Notes: generated from the letters alone by a model not told the origin. A stretch of DNA of 64,000 nucleotides from Prorocentrum cordatum (GCA_963575745.1 CAUYUJ010015295.1:277501-341500), one strand, 5' to 3'; counted from the first letter of the stretch, positions 9,240-20,993 are shown. Translations and numbers: made by a program.

Positions 9240-11060
9240 TTGAACCCGGTTGGCCTTTGGGGTCCCGCTGGCCTCACTGCGGATGGTTGCACGGATAACT
9301 TCGCCCGCCTGCACTTAACTGAGCTGAAGCACCAGACCAAGTTGAAGCACGGCCGCACGGCTATGCTGGCGACGATGGCCTACACCACCTCAGACACCGC
9401 CGACATGCCGCCAGGGTACTTGCCGCCGTCCGCTGGCTGCAAGATCGCGCACGCGACGAACGACCTCGGCGCTACCCCCAGGGCCCCCACCGCGGACTGG
9501 GCGCAGATTGTGGCGCACTTCGCACTCGGCGTGCTGCCCCAAGACCAGTCCGCGGGCTACGTTGCCACGACGGACGACTTCGGCTTCTAGGAGATAGCGC
9601 CCAGCAGCGCTGCCGAGAAGCAGCAGGATTTAGCGGCCCTGATCGCCACTGGTCGCCGGCCCACGATTGCGATCATCGGCATGTCCAGCCATGACGGCCT
9701 GACCTGCTCCACGAGCGGCGCCCGCGCCAACGCCCCGAGCTCTTCCTGGCCACCCGCGCCGCGAGGCGGAGCGACGCGCTATCCGCACGCTGGACATAGC
9801 GCGTCGCTGGGGCTGCCGCCGCCTCCTGCGGCGGTTGACTTTGGCTTCAGCGCGCCGACGCCCAGCGACGCCGATGAGGCCGAAGAAGTTGGCGACCGAG
9901 ATTGCCGACAGGCGCATGACCACGACGGCGGTCATCGGCACGCCCCTCCAGGACTGCTCGGCTGGCTCCGCGCGAGACGACGGGGCGCGGCACTCGGGCC
10001 CCCCGCTGCGCGCGCTCGGAAGCGAGCTGCGCTTCGGCGTCCGCGCGCCGACGCCCGCCGACGCTGAGTGGGAGCAGAAGCTGGCGGCCGAGATCGCCAA
10101 GATTCGTGTGACCATGACGGCGACCTTCGGCATTGTCTTCAAGGGCGGCTTGAATGGCTCCGCCCAGGGAGACGAGGCGCGCCGCGCGGGCTCTCCGCTG
10201 CGCGCCCTCGAGAGTGAGCTGAAAGTACAGGACCTGTTTGGCTGGGGTAGCGCTGGCCTCGACGCCGGCGGCGACATGGAGAACTCTGCCAATCGGCACT
10301 CGACCAAGCTGAAGCCCGGCCGTGCGTCCATACTGGCGACGACGAACGACATCACATCAGAGATCACCTGCATGCCGCCAGGGTGCCCGGCGCCGTCCGC
10401 CGGCCGGGAGATCGCCGACAATCCGAGCGACCCCGAGGCGACCTCCGAGGTTCCCGCGGCGGGCTAGGCGCAGATCGCGGCGCGCGACGTCTCCAGTGAG
10501 CTGCCCAAGACCAGCCCGCTGGCTCCGCCGCTGCGACGGGCGACTTCGTTTCCCAGGTGCTGAAGTCTAGCGACGCTGGGGGGGGGCAGGAGAATTGGCG
10601 GCCGAGATCGTCGACGGTCGCCCGGTCACGGTGGCGCCCATCGGGATGCGCCCCCAAGACGGCCCGGCCCGCCCCCCCACATGCCGCGGGCGACTTCGAC
10701 TTCGAGGCGTTGGCGTCCAGCGACGCCGGGGATGAGCAGAAGCCGCTGGCGGCTGAAGGGGGTCCTGCTGGCCGCGCTGGAGATGGCAGCACGGGGAACT
10801 TCGCCCGCTGGCGCCTGATCACGTTGCAGCGCGGTCGCGCGTCTATGCTGACCACGATGGGCTACATCACCTCAGAGAGCACTGGCATGCTGCCAGGGTG
10901 CTCGTCGCCCCCCGCTGACTGCAAGTTCGCGGACACCCCGAAAGGCTTGTGCTCGCGGCGGGCCGGGCGCTGACCCTGGCGCATTTCGCGCCCCGCCAGC
11001 CGCCCCTGGGCCAGTCCGCGGGCCACGTCGCCGCGGCGGGCGAGTCTGGCCCCCAGGCGC
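9240..11060 (+). repeat. long degenerate tandem repeats with ORF-like frames
   Basis: Related blocks recur at about 9355, 10317 and 10837 (ACCACCTCAGACACC-type and CATGCCGCCAGGGT-type motifs), and another type at about 9830, 10020 and 10690 (CCGACGCCCRSCGACGC motifs). Plus frames stay open for 100-210 codons. However, copies shift frame relative to each other and carry in-frame stops (for example near 9588 and 10466), so this is either non-coding or a decayed repeat gene. No domain was recognised. Confidence 0.5.
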
Positions 11061-11064
11061 CAAC

Positions 11065-11206
11065 TCAGGAGGGGAGGACAAACACAGACACAATCATTCG
11101 TTGACCCCCAGGAAAATATGGTAAAATATGGGAAGTGGGAAAATATTGGGACAGATGGAGAATCTTTTTATTTGTACGTATTCAATTTTGTGTCCTGGGG
11201 CCCGTT
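11065..11206 (+). repeat. dispersed repeat R4, copy A
   Basis: Similar to 25715-25880, 51775-51937 and 52073-52234. It begins TCAGGAGGGGA, has ACACAGACACAAT and a CCCAGGAAAATA block, a GGGAAGTGGG block, and ends near TTGTGTCCTGGGGCCC. No coding capacity. Confidence 0.75.
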
Positions 11207-12790
11207 TTGCCAACGCCCTTCGGCAGGGATCGCCGACGTTCGTCGCGGCTGGAGACTGGGGCGCTGAATCGGCACGGCGGAACTGCGAATACTGGCGACA
11301 GACGGGTAGAGTGTCTTTGCGCGCGCGTGCGAGCGTTTGAGTGTTGCATACGCCTGGCGTGCATTTGCGTGCGCACGTGTTTGCGCGGCGTGGCATGCGC
11401 GCTGGGTTCATGCATGCAGGGTCTCGGGTTTCGTGTCTGGGTTGCCCCACGCAGCGTTTCGGATCCTCGGAAACAAATGCCACGTCCAGCTTTAGCTATG
11501 GCGTCGGGGGGCGCGCCCGTAGTTCTCACCGGCCTACGCCCTGCCCCCGGGGCCGCGGCGCCGGGCGCGGCCGCCAACCGCGCTGGCGCGCCCATGGACC
11601 GCCGAGTTGGACGGGAGCGGCGTGCGTCTCGGGATAAGAGACCGGGCGGCACGGCGCCGAAATAATCTCGAAGTGCCCAAACCTCTTGGTTGAGCCGAGG
11701 GGCAACGCTCTCCGGGTGCCCGGGGGGGCGTTCGGTCGAGTGCGCGCGCAGAACTGCGATGGCGCCTGGAGGCGGCCAACCCGCAGACGGGGGATCGTTC
11801 GGGCCCCCCCCGGCCCGGACTTCTCCCGTCGCCTCGCGGTGACCTAAGCTTGGCGCGGCGGGGGTGCGCTTTGTGGAACGCGCCCCAGGTGCGACCCTTC
11901 ATGCGCTCCTCACCGCTATACGTTGGCCCAGACAACGATGAGCGGGGCGGGCGGGCTCGGCTCGCTGCCACGCATGCGCGGGGGCAGCTGGGCCCCTGGA
12001 ATCCCCCCCCGCGCAACGGGCAGCGCGACGCTGGACCCCGCCTGATCGCCGGGGACCGGCAGGCGAAGTGAGGCGCCTCGGTCCAGGCCTCTTGATCCGA
12101 AGGTGCCCCCATGGGGCGCCGCGCAGTTGTGGCCCCCCGACCTCCGCGGAGTAGAGCGCTGACTGACAGGGGGTTGAATGGGCGGGGGGGGGGGGGGGGC
12201 GGGCGGGAAGGCGCCGCCAAAGCGCGCGCAGAGGGGCACTCTGGCCCAGCTTCAACGCAGGAGGCTGAAGAAAAACAGCTCCAGTGGGGAATGTGCTCGG
12301 GCGGCCTGTCCACAGGGGCGCCGTCGCCTTCCGGTCACTCCACTGCGCCAGGAGGCGGTCTTGCACCGCCCCCCAGGGAGTGGGGGTCTTGCGCCCTGAC
12401 GACGTGGAGCGGAGCCCACTCCCCCTGCGTTGGGAGACGGTCTTGCACTCAGGGAGTGGGCCCCCTTTCCTGGCGGGCGGGGGGCGATAGCGTGGCGGCG
12501 CGCTCGGGGCCCGCTCTCAACTTCTGCTCCGCGTCCTCGCATTCACGTAGTAGCTCGGGGCTGGGCTGAGGCATGGCCTCTCTTTCTCGCTCTCTCCTGT
12601 GCTCGGGGGTTCGGGGGTGGGCGTGGGGGCAGGTGGAGTGGCCCAATGGCTTTCTGCGTCGGGAGCTGCAGAGGACGGAGTGCTCCTGTGGGGAGCGCGC
12701 GGGGTTTGCCTGTCCTGCGCGCGTGCGCGCGCGTGTTCATGTCATGTGTCTGCGCGCGCCGACGCTGCCATTCCCCCCGCCGGATCTCGG
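11207..12790. other. GC-rich sequence, no gene recognised
   Basis: GC-rich with poly-G/C runs (for example 12181-12200). Overlapping frames exist on all strands, none with recognisable domains. GGTCTTGC and GGGAGTGGG blocks recur around 12357-12460. Confidence 0.4.
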
Positions 12791-12828
12791 CGCTACCCTC
12801 GAGCCCTGAGAGGCGCGCTAGTGACCTT

Positions 12829-14723
12829 TCGAGCTGGCGAGACGGATGGCACAGGCGCCCCGGCGGCAGCCACCGCGCGGGAGGTGGCGCTCGGACTCCC
12901 CCCGGCCGCGCACAGGTGGGCCCCTCTCTCGCTGCTGCGCTTTTTAAATTGCCGAGAGCTCCCCTGGGGCGCCCGACTCGCCCCGCCGGACGATGGCCTC
13001 GCTGAGTTGCCCCCCGAATGCTCGCGTCGCCGAGACCTCTCCCGGGGCGGCGGCGCCGGCGTCCTGCGACGCCGGGGGGGGTGAGAAGGATCGCATGGGG
13101 CCCCACTCAGGTCCAGGCCGAGAGCAGCGCCCAGGGGTCTCAGGGACAGCCCCCCCGCGCCGCCACGGTGGCCCTGGGGCGCTTAGATCGCCCCGCCCTG
13201 GCCCTGGCCCGGGCCCCCCCGGCGGAAAGGGCGAGAAGCAACCGACGACAGACAGCCCTTGGGACCCTCGCCCTCGGGCGGCAGCAGGCCCTCCACGCGC
13301 GCCGGGGCGCTTCCGCAACATTAATGCGCCTCCGGCAGCAGGGGGGCTCGTTCATTTTCAAATCGCACGCCTATTCGGCGCCCCCCCCCCTGCCGCCGGC
13401 CAGAGGGCGCAGACAGTCGCTCCCCCGCGGACGAACGACACCGACGTCGCCACGAGCATTCCACCTCTCGAAACGGTAGCCCCGGAAGCACCTGGCTAAT
13501 GCCCTGACGCAGCGACTCTCCCCCGCCAGAGCGGGGGCCATCTGAGCCCTGCGAGGCGCGCAGGCCGCCCGAGGGCGCGGGGCAGAGACGAAGCCGAGAA
13601 CGGCACCTGTAGCCCCCCTTCCAAACGACGGCAGCGGGATCGCCAAGCCACAGCGCAGACGCCAGAAAGCGGCGCAACCCCCGAGCACCGAGGGGAATTC
13701 AGGAGCATCGAGTTGGCGAGACGGAGGGCCCAGGTGCCCCGGCGGCAGCCACCGCGCGGGAGGAAGCGCTCGGACCCGCCCCAGCCACGCCCAGGCTGGC
13801 CCCCCTCTCGCCGCTGCGCCCCTTGTCGAGAGCTCCCCCTGGGCGCCCGACTCGCCCGGCCCGACGACGGCCTCGCTGAGTTGCCCCCTGAATGCTCGCG
13901 TCGCCGAGAGCTCCCCCAGGGCGGCGCCGGCGTCCTGCGACGCTGGGGGGCGCGGGGATCGCCGAGGTCCGGGGCCCCAACCGCGCCCGGGGGCCCAATG
14001 GACAATCCCTCTGGATCGCCCCACCCCGGCCCCGGTTCATCTCCCTGCCCCCCCGGCGGAGGGGGCGAGAGACGTCAGACAACTTTTGCGACCCTCGCCC
14101 TCGGGCGGCAGCAGGCCCTCCGCGCGTCGGGGCGCTTCCGCAACGGAATGCGCCTCCGGCTGCAGGGAGGGCTCACTTTCAAGTCGCATGCCCCCCACCC
14201 CCCTCCCCCTGCCGGCAGCCAGAGGACGCCGACAGCCGCTCCCCCACGGACGAAGGAGACGAACGTCGCCACGAGCATTCCACCTCTTGAAACTGCAGCC
14301 TTGGAAGCGCCTGGCAATTGCCCTGGCGCAGAGACCCCCCCCCGCCAGAGCAGGGGGTCATCTCTGACCCCTGAGAGGCGCGCAGGCAGCCCGAGGGCGG
14401 AGACGAAGCCGAGACCGGCACCTGTAGCCCCCTTTCGAAACGACTGCTGGAGCGCCAGGCGACGGCGCCGACGCTGCCTCCCCCCGCTAGCAAGCGGCGC
14501 AACCGTCGAGCCCCGAAGGGCGTTCAGGAGTATCGAACAAGCGAGACGGAGGGCCCAGGTGCCCTGGCGGTAGCCACCGCGCGAGAGACGACCCTCGGAC
14601 CCCCCCCCCCCCGCCGCGCCCAGGAGCAAGGGCGGGGCGGCCCCCTCATCGCCGCTGCGCCACTCGAGAGCTCTCCCGGCGCGCCTGGCTCGCACCGCCC
14701 GACGACGGCCCCCCCGATGTGCT
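12829..14723 (+). repeat. large tandem repeat, about 0.85-kb units
   Basis: Three successive related units begin near 12829, 13710 and 14537, each with a GCGAGACGGAKGGCMCAGG block followed by CGGCAGCCACCGCGCG, and later GCCTCGCTGAGTTGCCCC. Spacing is about 880 and 830 bp. The third unit runs into the assembly gap, so the true copy number is unknown. Frames are not conserved between units. Confidence 0.75.
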
Positions 14724-14823
14724 NNNNNNNNNNNNNNNNNNNNNNNNNNNNNNNNNNNNNNNNNNNNNNNNNNNNNNNNNNNNNNNNNNNNNNNNNNNNN
14801 NNNNNNNNNNNNNNNNNNNNNNN
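14724..14823. other. assembly gap (100 N)
   Basis: Exactly 100 unknown bases, a conventional gap size. It separates the large tandem repeat from a (GCGT)n tract, so the array and the microsatellite are probably both collapsed here. Confidence 1.
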
Positions 14824-14824
14824 G

Positions 14825-14876
<52 letters not shown>

Positions 14877-14880
14877 TTCG

Positions 14881-14936
<56 letters not shown>

Positions 14937-15420
14937 TGTGTGTGTGTGTGTGTGTGCGTGTGTGTGTGTGTGTGTCTGTGTGTGTGTTGGGGGGGGCGGA
15001 CGTGCGTGCGTGCGTGCGTGCGTGCGTGCGTGTGTGCGGGTGTGCGGGTGCGCGGGTGTGCGGGTGTGCGGGTGTGCGGGTGTGGGTATGGGTGCGGGCG
15101 TGATTGTGCGGGCGTGGGCGTGGGTGCGGGTGTGGGTGTGTGCGTGTGTGGGGGTGTCGGGGTGTGGGGGTGTGGGGGTGTGGGGGTGTGGGGGTGTGGG
15201 GGTGTGGGGGTGTAGAGGTGTGGGGGTGTGGGGGTGTGGGGGTGTGGGTGTGTGGGGGTGTGGGTGTGTGGGTGTGTGGGTGTGTGGGTGTATGGGTGTG
15301 TGGGTGTGTGGGTGTGTGGTTTGGTGTGTGGGTGGGTGGGTGGGTGGGGGTTGGGGGGGGGCGAGTGTGCGTGTGCGCGTGCGTGTGCGTGTGCGTGTGC
15401 GTGCGCGTGTGCGTGTGCGG
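14824..15420 (+). repeat. (GCGT)n, (GT)n and (GGGTGT)n tract
   Basis: Starts with a nearly pure GCGT tetranucleotide repeat, then GT, then GGGTGTGG-type repeats, and ends with GCGTGT. Low complexity with no genes. Confidence 0.95.
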
Positions 15421-15429
15421 TGGGGGCAG

Positions 15430-16560
15430 GGTGGTGCTGCGGCGAGTTCAGGCGGCTCCGAAGCACCTTGGAGAGGCCTTGTTGAGACTTTCACGCGATT
15501 CCAGGACACTCAGACGGCTCCGAGGAGGCAGGAAGGGCGACAAAGGGCCGATGGGAAGAAACCTGGAGGGACTTCGTGGGCCTTCTCACCCACCCTGCGT
15601 GGGCTCCGAAACCCCGAAACCCCGAACGTGCCCCAAAGAGACCCTGGAGAGGCCAACGGAGACCTCCGACAGGCTCCCCGTCAGACGGCTCCAAAGGGGG
15701 CGCACGGAGGCCGAAGAGTGGCCAAAGAGAGGGAGCAGGAGGAGACCCCAGAGGGCCCTTTATGCCCAGGGTGGCTTCCGAGACCCCGAACGTGCCCCCC
15801 AAGAGACCTCGGTGAGGCCACCCGAGAGCACCAAGAGACTCGAGGGCACAGCGGACGGCGTCGAGGAGGCATGGAGGCCGAAGAGGTGCCGAAGAGAGGG
15901 CGCGTGAAGGGGGGGGAATGCAATGTGTCCCAGGGCCCCTTCCAAGAAGGCCCTTGGAGAGGCTTCCAGACAACACCTCCCAGAGACGCGAGAGGATACC
16001 CGAGACGACCCCGAGGAGGCACAGAGGTCGAAGTGGGGGCCGAAGAGAGGGAGTATGGGATGGGGACCCGGGGGCCCTCTCACCCGACGTGGTGTCCGGA
16101 GGGGGTCTTGGAGAGACCACAGGAGACAGGGCTGGACTTAAACGGTATTTTTGGCGACTTCGTGGGCCGTTTTCGTTTCGACTTCGTTTAGAGGTAAAGC
16201 TGGATTGGAGACAAGAACGAGGGAAAACGAAAACGAAACGAAAGCGAAAAACGCCGTTTGGGTTCAGCCCTGCAGGAGACCTTGGGGAGGCCACCGGAGA
16301 CTTCCAAGCGACTCCGGGGCGCTGCAGACGTGCCCGAGGAGTCACAGGAGTCGACGGAGGGCCGAAGAAGGGGGAGCGTGAGCGGACTCCGCAAGCTCTC
16401 TTCTTCCCCAAGTTGGCCTCGGAGGCCTCCCCGAAAAGACCTTGGTGAGGCCACCAGAGACCTACAAGCGACTCCAGGGCACCTCAGACGGCTCCGAGGA
16501 GGCACAGAGCCGGAGGGGGGCCGAAGAGAGAGAGAGAGAGAAGGCGAAAGGATTCCGAGG
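15430..16560 (+). repeat. degenerate tandem repeat rich in GAGGCC and CCGAGGAGG blocks
   Basis: Loosely repeating segments carry AGACGGCTCCGAGGAGGC, GGAGGCCGAAGAG and CTTGGAGAGGCC-type blocks at intervals of roughly 170-190 bp (for example near 15511, 15670, 15860, 16005 and 16485). Frames on both strands cross it but are not conserved. Confidence 0.65.
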
Positions 16561-16920
16561 GCTCTCCCACCCAGTGCGGAGGAGCAGCACGAAGAGGAGT
16601 TCGAGGAGGAGCAGGAAACGGAAGAAGATGAGGAGGAAGAGGAGTAGGATGAGGGCGAGGAGACGAGGACAAGGCCAAGGACAAGGACCAGAAGAGGAGG
16701 AAGGAGGATGGCGCCGACGAGGAGGAGGAGGAGGAGGAGGAGGAGGAGGAGGAGGAAGAGGAGGAGCAGGAGGAGCAGGAGGAAGAGGAGGAACAGGAGG
16801 AGGGGGAGGAAAAGGAGGGCGCGGGGGGTGCGGGAGAGGAGGAGGGTGCGGGTAAGGAGGAGGGGGAGGGCACGGAGGGAGCGGAGAAGCGGAGGGTCCG
16901 GAGGCGTGGAGTGGAGCGAC
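16560..16920 (+). repeat. (GGA)n purine-rich tract
   Basis: Almost uninterrupted GGA/GAA repeats with occasional C. The translations are Glu/Gly/Arg runs. Not a gene. Confidence 0.9.
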
Positions 16921-17053
16921 CCCAGCAGCGGGCGAGCCTCCTCGAGCCCCCGGCCCGCCCTGTCGGCAGCGGGCGGGCGCCAACAGGCAGGGACGGACGC
17001 GGCGCGGGCTCCCCTTGCGGAGTCTTACCGCGGCGAAGAAAAAGGCGAGAGAC

Positions 17054-17225
17054 GTACACCTCAGGCGATGCTTAAGAAAACTTGAGTTTTCGGCCAGACT
17101 CTCGATTATTCTTAACGTTTCAATGTAAATCTTAAGAGTTTAATGGAAATGTTGGGTTTTTTATTCAAGTTTTGAGACTATGAATTTCTTAACCCATGAT
17201 TTCTTAAGCATTTCGCAGGGTGTAC
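17054..17225. mobile_element. TIR element, single copy
   Basis: Inverted ends share GTACACC, then GCGA, then ATGCTTAAGAAA (left arm 17054-17080, right arm 17198-17225). The 172-bp body is A/T-rich (repeated CTTAA blocks), unlike its GC-rich surroundings. No clear 8-bp duplication was found, so the exact boundaries are less certain. Confidence 0.6.
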
Positions 17226-18269
17226 CCGACACGCGCGCCAGGGGCGCCACATGCGCCAGGAGGCAGCAGCTAAGCCGGTAAGCCGCCCTATACAGGCCCG
17301 TTCTGACGTTTCGAGGCCTCAGATAGCGACACGCCGCGCGTGCCGCCCCGATCGGCCACCCGAGGGGCACCATTCCCTCGGGACGGCCCGCCCCCACGCA
17401 CGCCACGGCGGGGGACCGTGACCGTGGGAAGAATGGACGGGGATCCTCCGATGAGCCCCCCCCGCACAGGGGACACGCGACACCACCCTTGCCCCAGCGG
17501 AGCACTGGGAAGACCACGCAAGGGTGTCGCAGCAAAACGTGGCAGACCCACAACCTAGGCACGGAACACGGAAGGAAAAGCCGCGCACTGAAGCCTTGGT
17601 TTGCCCCCGCCCGCCACAAGGACGAGTCGGGCACAGCCGCGAGACCCCAGGCGCGACCCTTCCCCCGTGGCGCAGGCTGGGACGGCCTACGACTACCTTT
17701 TTTCTCTCCCCCAGGGTCCCGAAGGAGCACCTGGGGTGACGAACGGGAGACTACCCGCTTGTTTTCCTGGGGAGGGATCCCAGTGGCACAGGTGCCAGAG
17801 GGTCCGGAGGAGGAGGAGGAGGAGGAGGAGGAGGAGAAGGAGGAGGAGGAGGAGGAGGAGGAGGAGGAGGGTGCGGAGGGAGAGGAGGAGGATGAAGGAA
17901 GAGAAAGAGTGAGGGGGAGGGTGGGTCGTTGGACGCCCCTGGAGGGACGTATAACTGGGCCGTCTGGGGGCGGGAGTTTGGGCGTCGAAGCTGCGTCCGT
18001 CACTGTGCTGTCGTGGGGCCGGAGGGCTCACGCCATTGCCCGTACTTAGGAGCCTTAGTGATTGGAGTTGTTGATATGATTCCCCAGTCAGCACTTGTAC
18101 TGAAGGAGTCCTAGCAGAGATTGAAAGATTTGGCGAAAGTACCGGGCCGATTTCGGTAGGCGGCCGTGTTCCTGGGTTCCCGTTTCCCGGGTGCCCGGTC
18201 GCTGCTTCTGGGCCGATTTCGGTAGGCGGCGGGGTTCCCGGGTTTCCGGGTTCCCTGTTTTCTCGTCGA
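17226..18269. other. GC-rich unique sequence with a (GGA)n tract, no gene
   Basis: No family is recognisable. A (GGA)n tract lies at 17811-17900. A short local duplication (GGGCCGATTTCGGTAGGCGG) appears at about 18147 and 18210. Confidence 0.4.
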
Positions 18270-18530
18270 ACTCTTTAACGATCGGTCTCACCATCGATCT
18301 CCTTACCCTTCTCTCGATCTATCTCACTATCGATATCGTGGTCGATCTCATAATCGATTCACTATCGAAATCACTTAGATCCCTCGTGCGATCTAACGAT
18401 CGATCGCATTATCGATCTCGTTGAATCGATTTCACTATCGGTCTCACAGTCGACGTTACTATCGTCGTCACACTATTGGTCCCACTATCGATCCCACGAT
18501 CTCATTATCCAGATCACCATCGAATTCCCG
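18270..18530 (+). repeat. degenerate ATCGAT-type short tandem repeat
   Basis: Repeating TCTCACTATCGATC-like words with a period of about 15-18 bp. Markedly less GC-rich than its neighbours. Confidence 0.75.
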
Positions 18531-19125
18531 GTTCCTTTTTGAAAGGCGAGAATGCCACAATTATTCTAAAATTTACACCAGGTCGGTATTTAGGGCCTCT
18601 TCGAAACTTCGGCGCCTGCCAAATTTTCAAACCATCCACTGGTTGGGTTTTTTGTTTTTCTCTGGTGCAACAAAGCAGAAATCCAGCTGGTCCCCTTTTG
18701 GACACCTGGCGTGCATTGCCACCCGTGCATTGCAGCGACGGCTGCATGCGTGGCCAAAGTCGTTGGCGGCGTCTTTTTTTCTCCGTGAAGAATCTGGGTA
18801 GTCTAACGCAAGCCCATGAAGAGGTTACTAGGGTTCAGAATTCGGCTACCGAGTAGAGGATTGCATGCAGCCAAATGCTGCCTCCTTCCCAGGCTCGAGT
18901 CAGATGTCGTTGTCTTTGACATGCAATCGCCACTCGCCAACTGCGTCTGAAGGCTCGAGCCTCGGCTTCGGCGGAGTCCGCGCTAGTGCGGCTGCGGCGG
19001 GGCAAAGCTACCACGGCAGCTGTGAGATCCACACCCATGTGTGCCAATGTCAGCGTGTTCGCTCAACAAAAATATCTAGCTGGGAAGTCCTCCTGTGGCC
19101 TTTGTGAGTCATTCTCGGGCCCTCG
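18531..19125. other. unique sequence, no gene recognised
   Basis: Even base composition with short frames on both strands. Nothing can be assigned. Confidence 0.35.
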
Positions 19126-19870
19126 TGGGCCGTCCTGGGGCTCTTTGGGGCTATCTTGTGGGGATTTGGCCGCCTAGTCACCCTCTTCGAGCCCCCTGGG
19201 GCCCTCTTGGGGACGTCTTGGGCGCTCTTAGGGCTCTCTTGGGAGCCTCTTGAGGCCTTCTCCGGCCGCTTGGAGGCTGTCTTGGACCGTCTTCGGACGT
19301 TCTTGGAGGCATCTTGGGCCGCATTGGGGCGATGTTTGGGACCTCTGTGGCCGTCTTGCGGCGTCGGACGCCTAAGAAGGCGAGAAGCCTGCAAAAACCT
19401 GAAGGAGATGCATGTGCTGGACCTCCTCAAACCCTCTGGATGGTCTCTTTGGTCGCCTCGGGGCCCGATCAGGCCGTCTTGAGACACTATTGGGCCATCT
19501 TGGAAAGCTTTGGTGAAGTGTTGGGCTCTCTTGGAGCGCCCTTGGGCCGTCTTGAGGCCTTTGTGGGCTTCCTGAAGGCCGTTTTGGGCGCTTTCCAGGT
19601 CGTCTTGCGAGGCTCCCCAAGGGAGATCGGGTGCTACACGGGGAGGGTATTGCCCCTCCAGGGGGGCTCTGCACTCTGGATATATCTTATTGTTTCCAAG
19701 AGTATACACTTGCACGGACAAGAGGGCGTCCAGAGGGCCCCTAAGAGACCCCCAAGACGGCCCGAGAGGGGCCCGAGATTCCCCAAGAGGTCCCCCGAAC
19801 GACTTCGAGAGGGCCCACGGACCGCCACACAGCGGCCCCAAGAGAAGCACGGGACGGGCCCACTCGCAGC
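19126..19870 (+). repeat. CTTGGG-type degenerate short repeat array
   Basis: Words such as GGGCCGTCTTGGGGCC repeat with loose spacing of about 15-20 bp from 19126 to about 19610. The same words appear in the opposite orientation (CCAAGACGGCCCGAG) at 19735-19870. The motif recurs at many other places in the window. Confidence 0.75.
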
Positions 19871-19928
19871 ACTGGACGAGTGCGGCGACGATCCGAGAAT
19901 ACATGCCCAGATGTGTACATTATGCATA

Positions 19929-20101
19929 CAGTCAAAAACCCTGATAAGGACGCGCGACTTTGCTCAGGGTACCCTTGCGTCCTTGCTCCTCCTTGCTCTT
20001 GCGTCCTCGGGGTTCTCGTCCTCCGCCGCCCCAAAAGTCCCAGCTTCGGCTTCCAAGGGTCTTGCGTCCTTACCGCGCGTCCTTATTAGGGTTTTTGACT
20101 G
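19929..20101. mobile_element. TIR element, single copy, CAGTC ends
   Basis: Inverted ends of about 27 bp start CAGTCAAAAACCCTRATAAG and continue into GACGCGC (left 19929-19955, right 20075-20101). Flanks TATGCATA and TATATATT match at 5 of 8 positions. CA...TG ends with an 8-bp duplication would suit a hAT-like non-autonomous element, but this is inference. Confidence 0.7.
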
Positions 20102-20121
20102 TATATATTCGGCGTCATCCG

Positions 20122-20540
20122 AACATACCCATACTACTACGTGTGCGTCGCGCCCCCCCGAGGGGGCGAAGCGCGCACCCAGTACATGCGTTGAGGCGGG
20201 TGGTTTCTGGCCACACCGCCCGTGAAATGATATCGTACGAGGCTATACAAGATGTTCGGGCGGGACGCGCGCCTCAATGGAGAACATACTGTATGGAGCT
20301 TCCCAAAAAGGGCCTTGCCTTCGAGGATCGAAGGAGTTGTAATCTCTTCCGCGACAGAATGCAGCAGAAGGCGGCGGAAGTAAAACGAGGCTGCCTCCGC
20401 CGGCGGAAAGGCCGGCGGAAGGTGGCGGAAGTAAAAGATGCGCCCCCAAGAGATGGAATCGGTTTTGGGTTCAGGGGGTTTCCGGAATCGCCCATTGTTT
20501 CGGTCGGACGCGAGCCTCCAAGGAAGACATGGTATGAGCA
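20122..20540 (+). repeat. repeat R10 (copy A) interrupted by repeat R8 (copy A)
   Basis: 20122-20296 is related to 44236-44430 (shared GCGTCAYCC, TACTA and GCGCGC blocks). An R8 unit (about 20297-20499, related to 62255-62500 through GAGGATCGAAGGAGTTG and GGCGGAAGTAAAA-type blocks) splits it. About 38-bp diverged direct repeats lie on either side, 20258-20296 and 20500-20538 (GGACGCG, GCCTC, GACAT blocks). This again suggests insertion with a long target duplication. Confidence 0.55.
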
Positions 20541-20606
20541 CGTCTCTGTGCGGCCCATAGATATACGCACGCACGCAGTGCATGTGGAATGCCGGTGAGT
20601 CTAGCC

Positions 20607-20972
20607 TTATGTCGGGCGTGTCCCCCTACAGGGGGATCGTCGACGAAAAGTAAGAAAATACCCCACAAATACCCCAAAAGGGCCAAAACAGATTCAAAAC
20701 ATAGTCCCCCGATTATGTTTGGACTATCTTTTGATTCTTTTTGGGGTATGTTTTATTTTTCGTCGAAAATCTCGGAGGTGGACAGACCTCCTACCCTGAC
20801 ACGTCGATTAAGGAATTGGCCGTTTTCGGTCCGCGAGGGCGTCGCGGCCGTCATCTTTGCGGGTCCAGGTCCGTCGATTCGGCCTCAGGTCGTTTTCGCT
20901 AAGGGGAGGTTTACTACAGGGAGGCTTGTCCACCGCCGAAAATCCCCCTGCAGGGGGACAGGCCCGACCTAA
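20607..20972. mobile_element. MITE1 copy C, interrupted by MITE2
   Basis: Ends TTATGTCGGGC and GCCCGACCTAA; flanks GTCTAGCC (20599-20606) and GTCTGGCC (20973-20980) match at 7 of 8. The span is 366 bp because a 165-bp MITE2 plus an 8-bp duplication lies inside it. Removing both leaves about 193 bp, the usual MITE1 size. Confidence 0.9.
20772..20936. mobile_element. MITE2 copy B, nested in MITE1
   Basis: 165 bp, similar to 3336-3503, with GGTGGACAGACCTCC facing GGAGGCTTGTCCACC. A perfect 8-bp duplication, CGAAAATC, lies at 20764-20771 and 20937-20944, made from the inner arm of the host MITE1. The insertion is therefore younger than its host copy. Confidence 0.9.
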
Positions 20973-20993
20973 GTCTGGCCTCTGGGGCTGGCC

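Noticed and set aside
8394-9314. 306-codon Ala/Arg/Gly-rich frame
   Set aside because: Translation of (GCC)n low-complexity DNA, with similar frames on both strands.
14075-16191. 463- and 490-codon frames across the N gap
   Set aside because: They read through 100 unknown bases and GT/GCGT microsatellite; the residues are Thr/His or Val/Cys/Gly runs.
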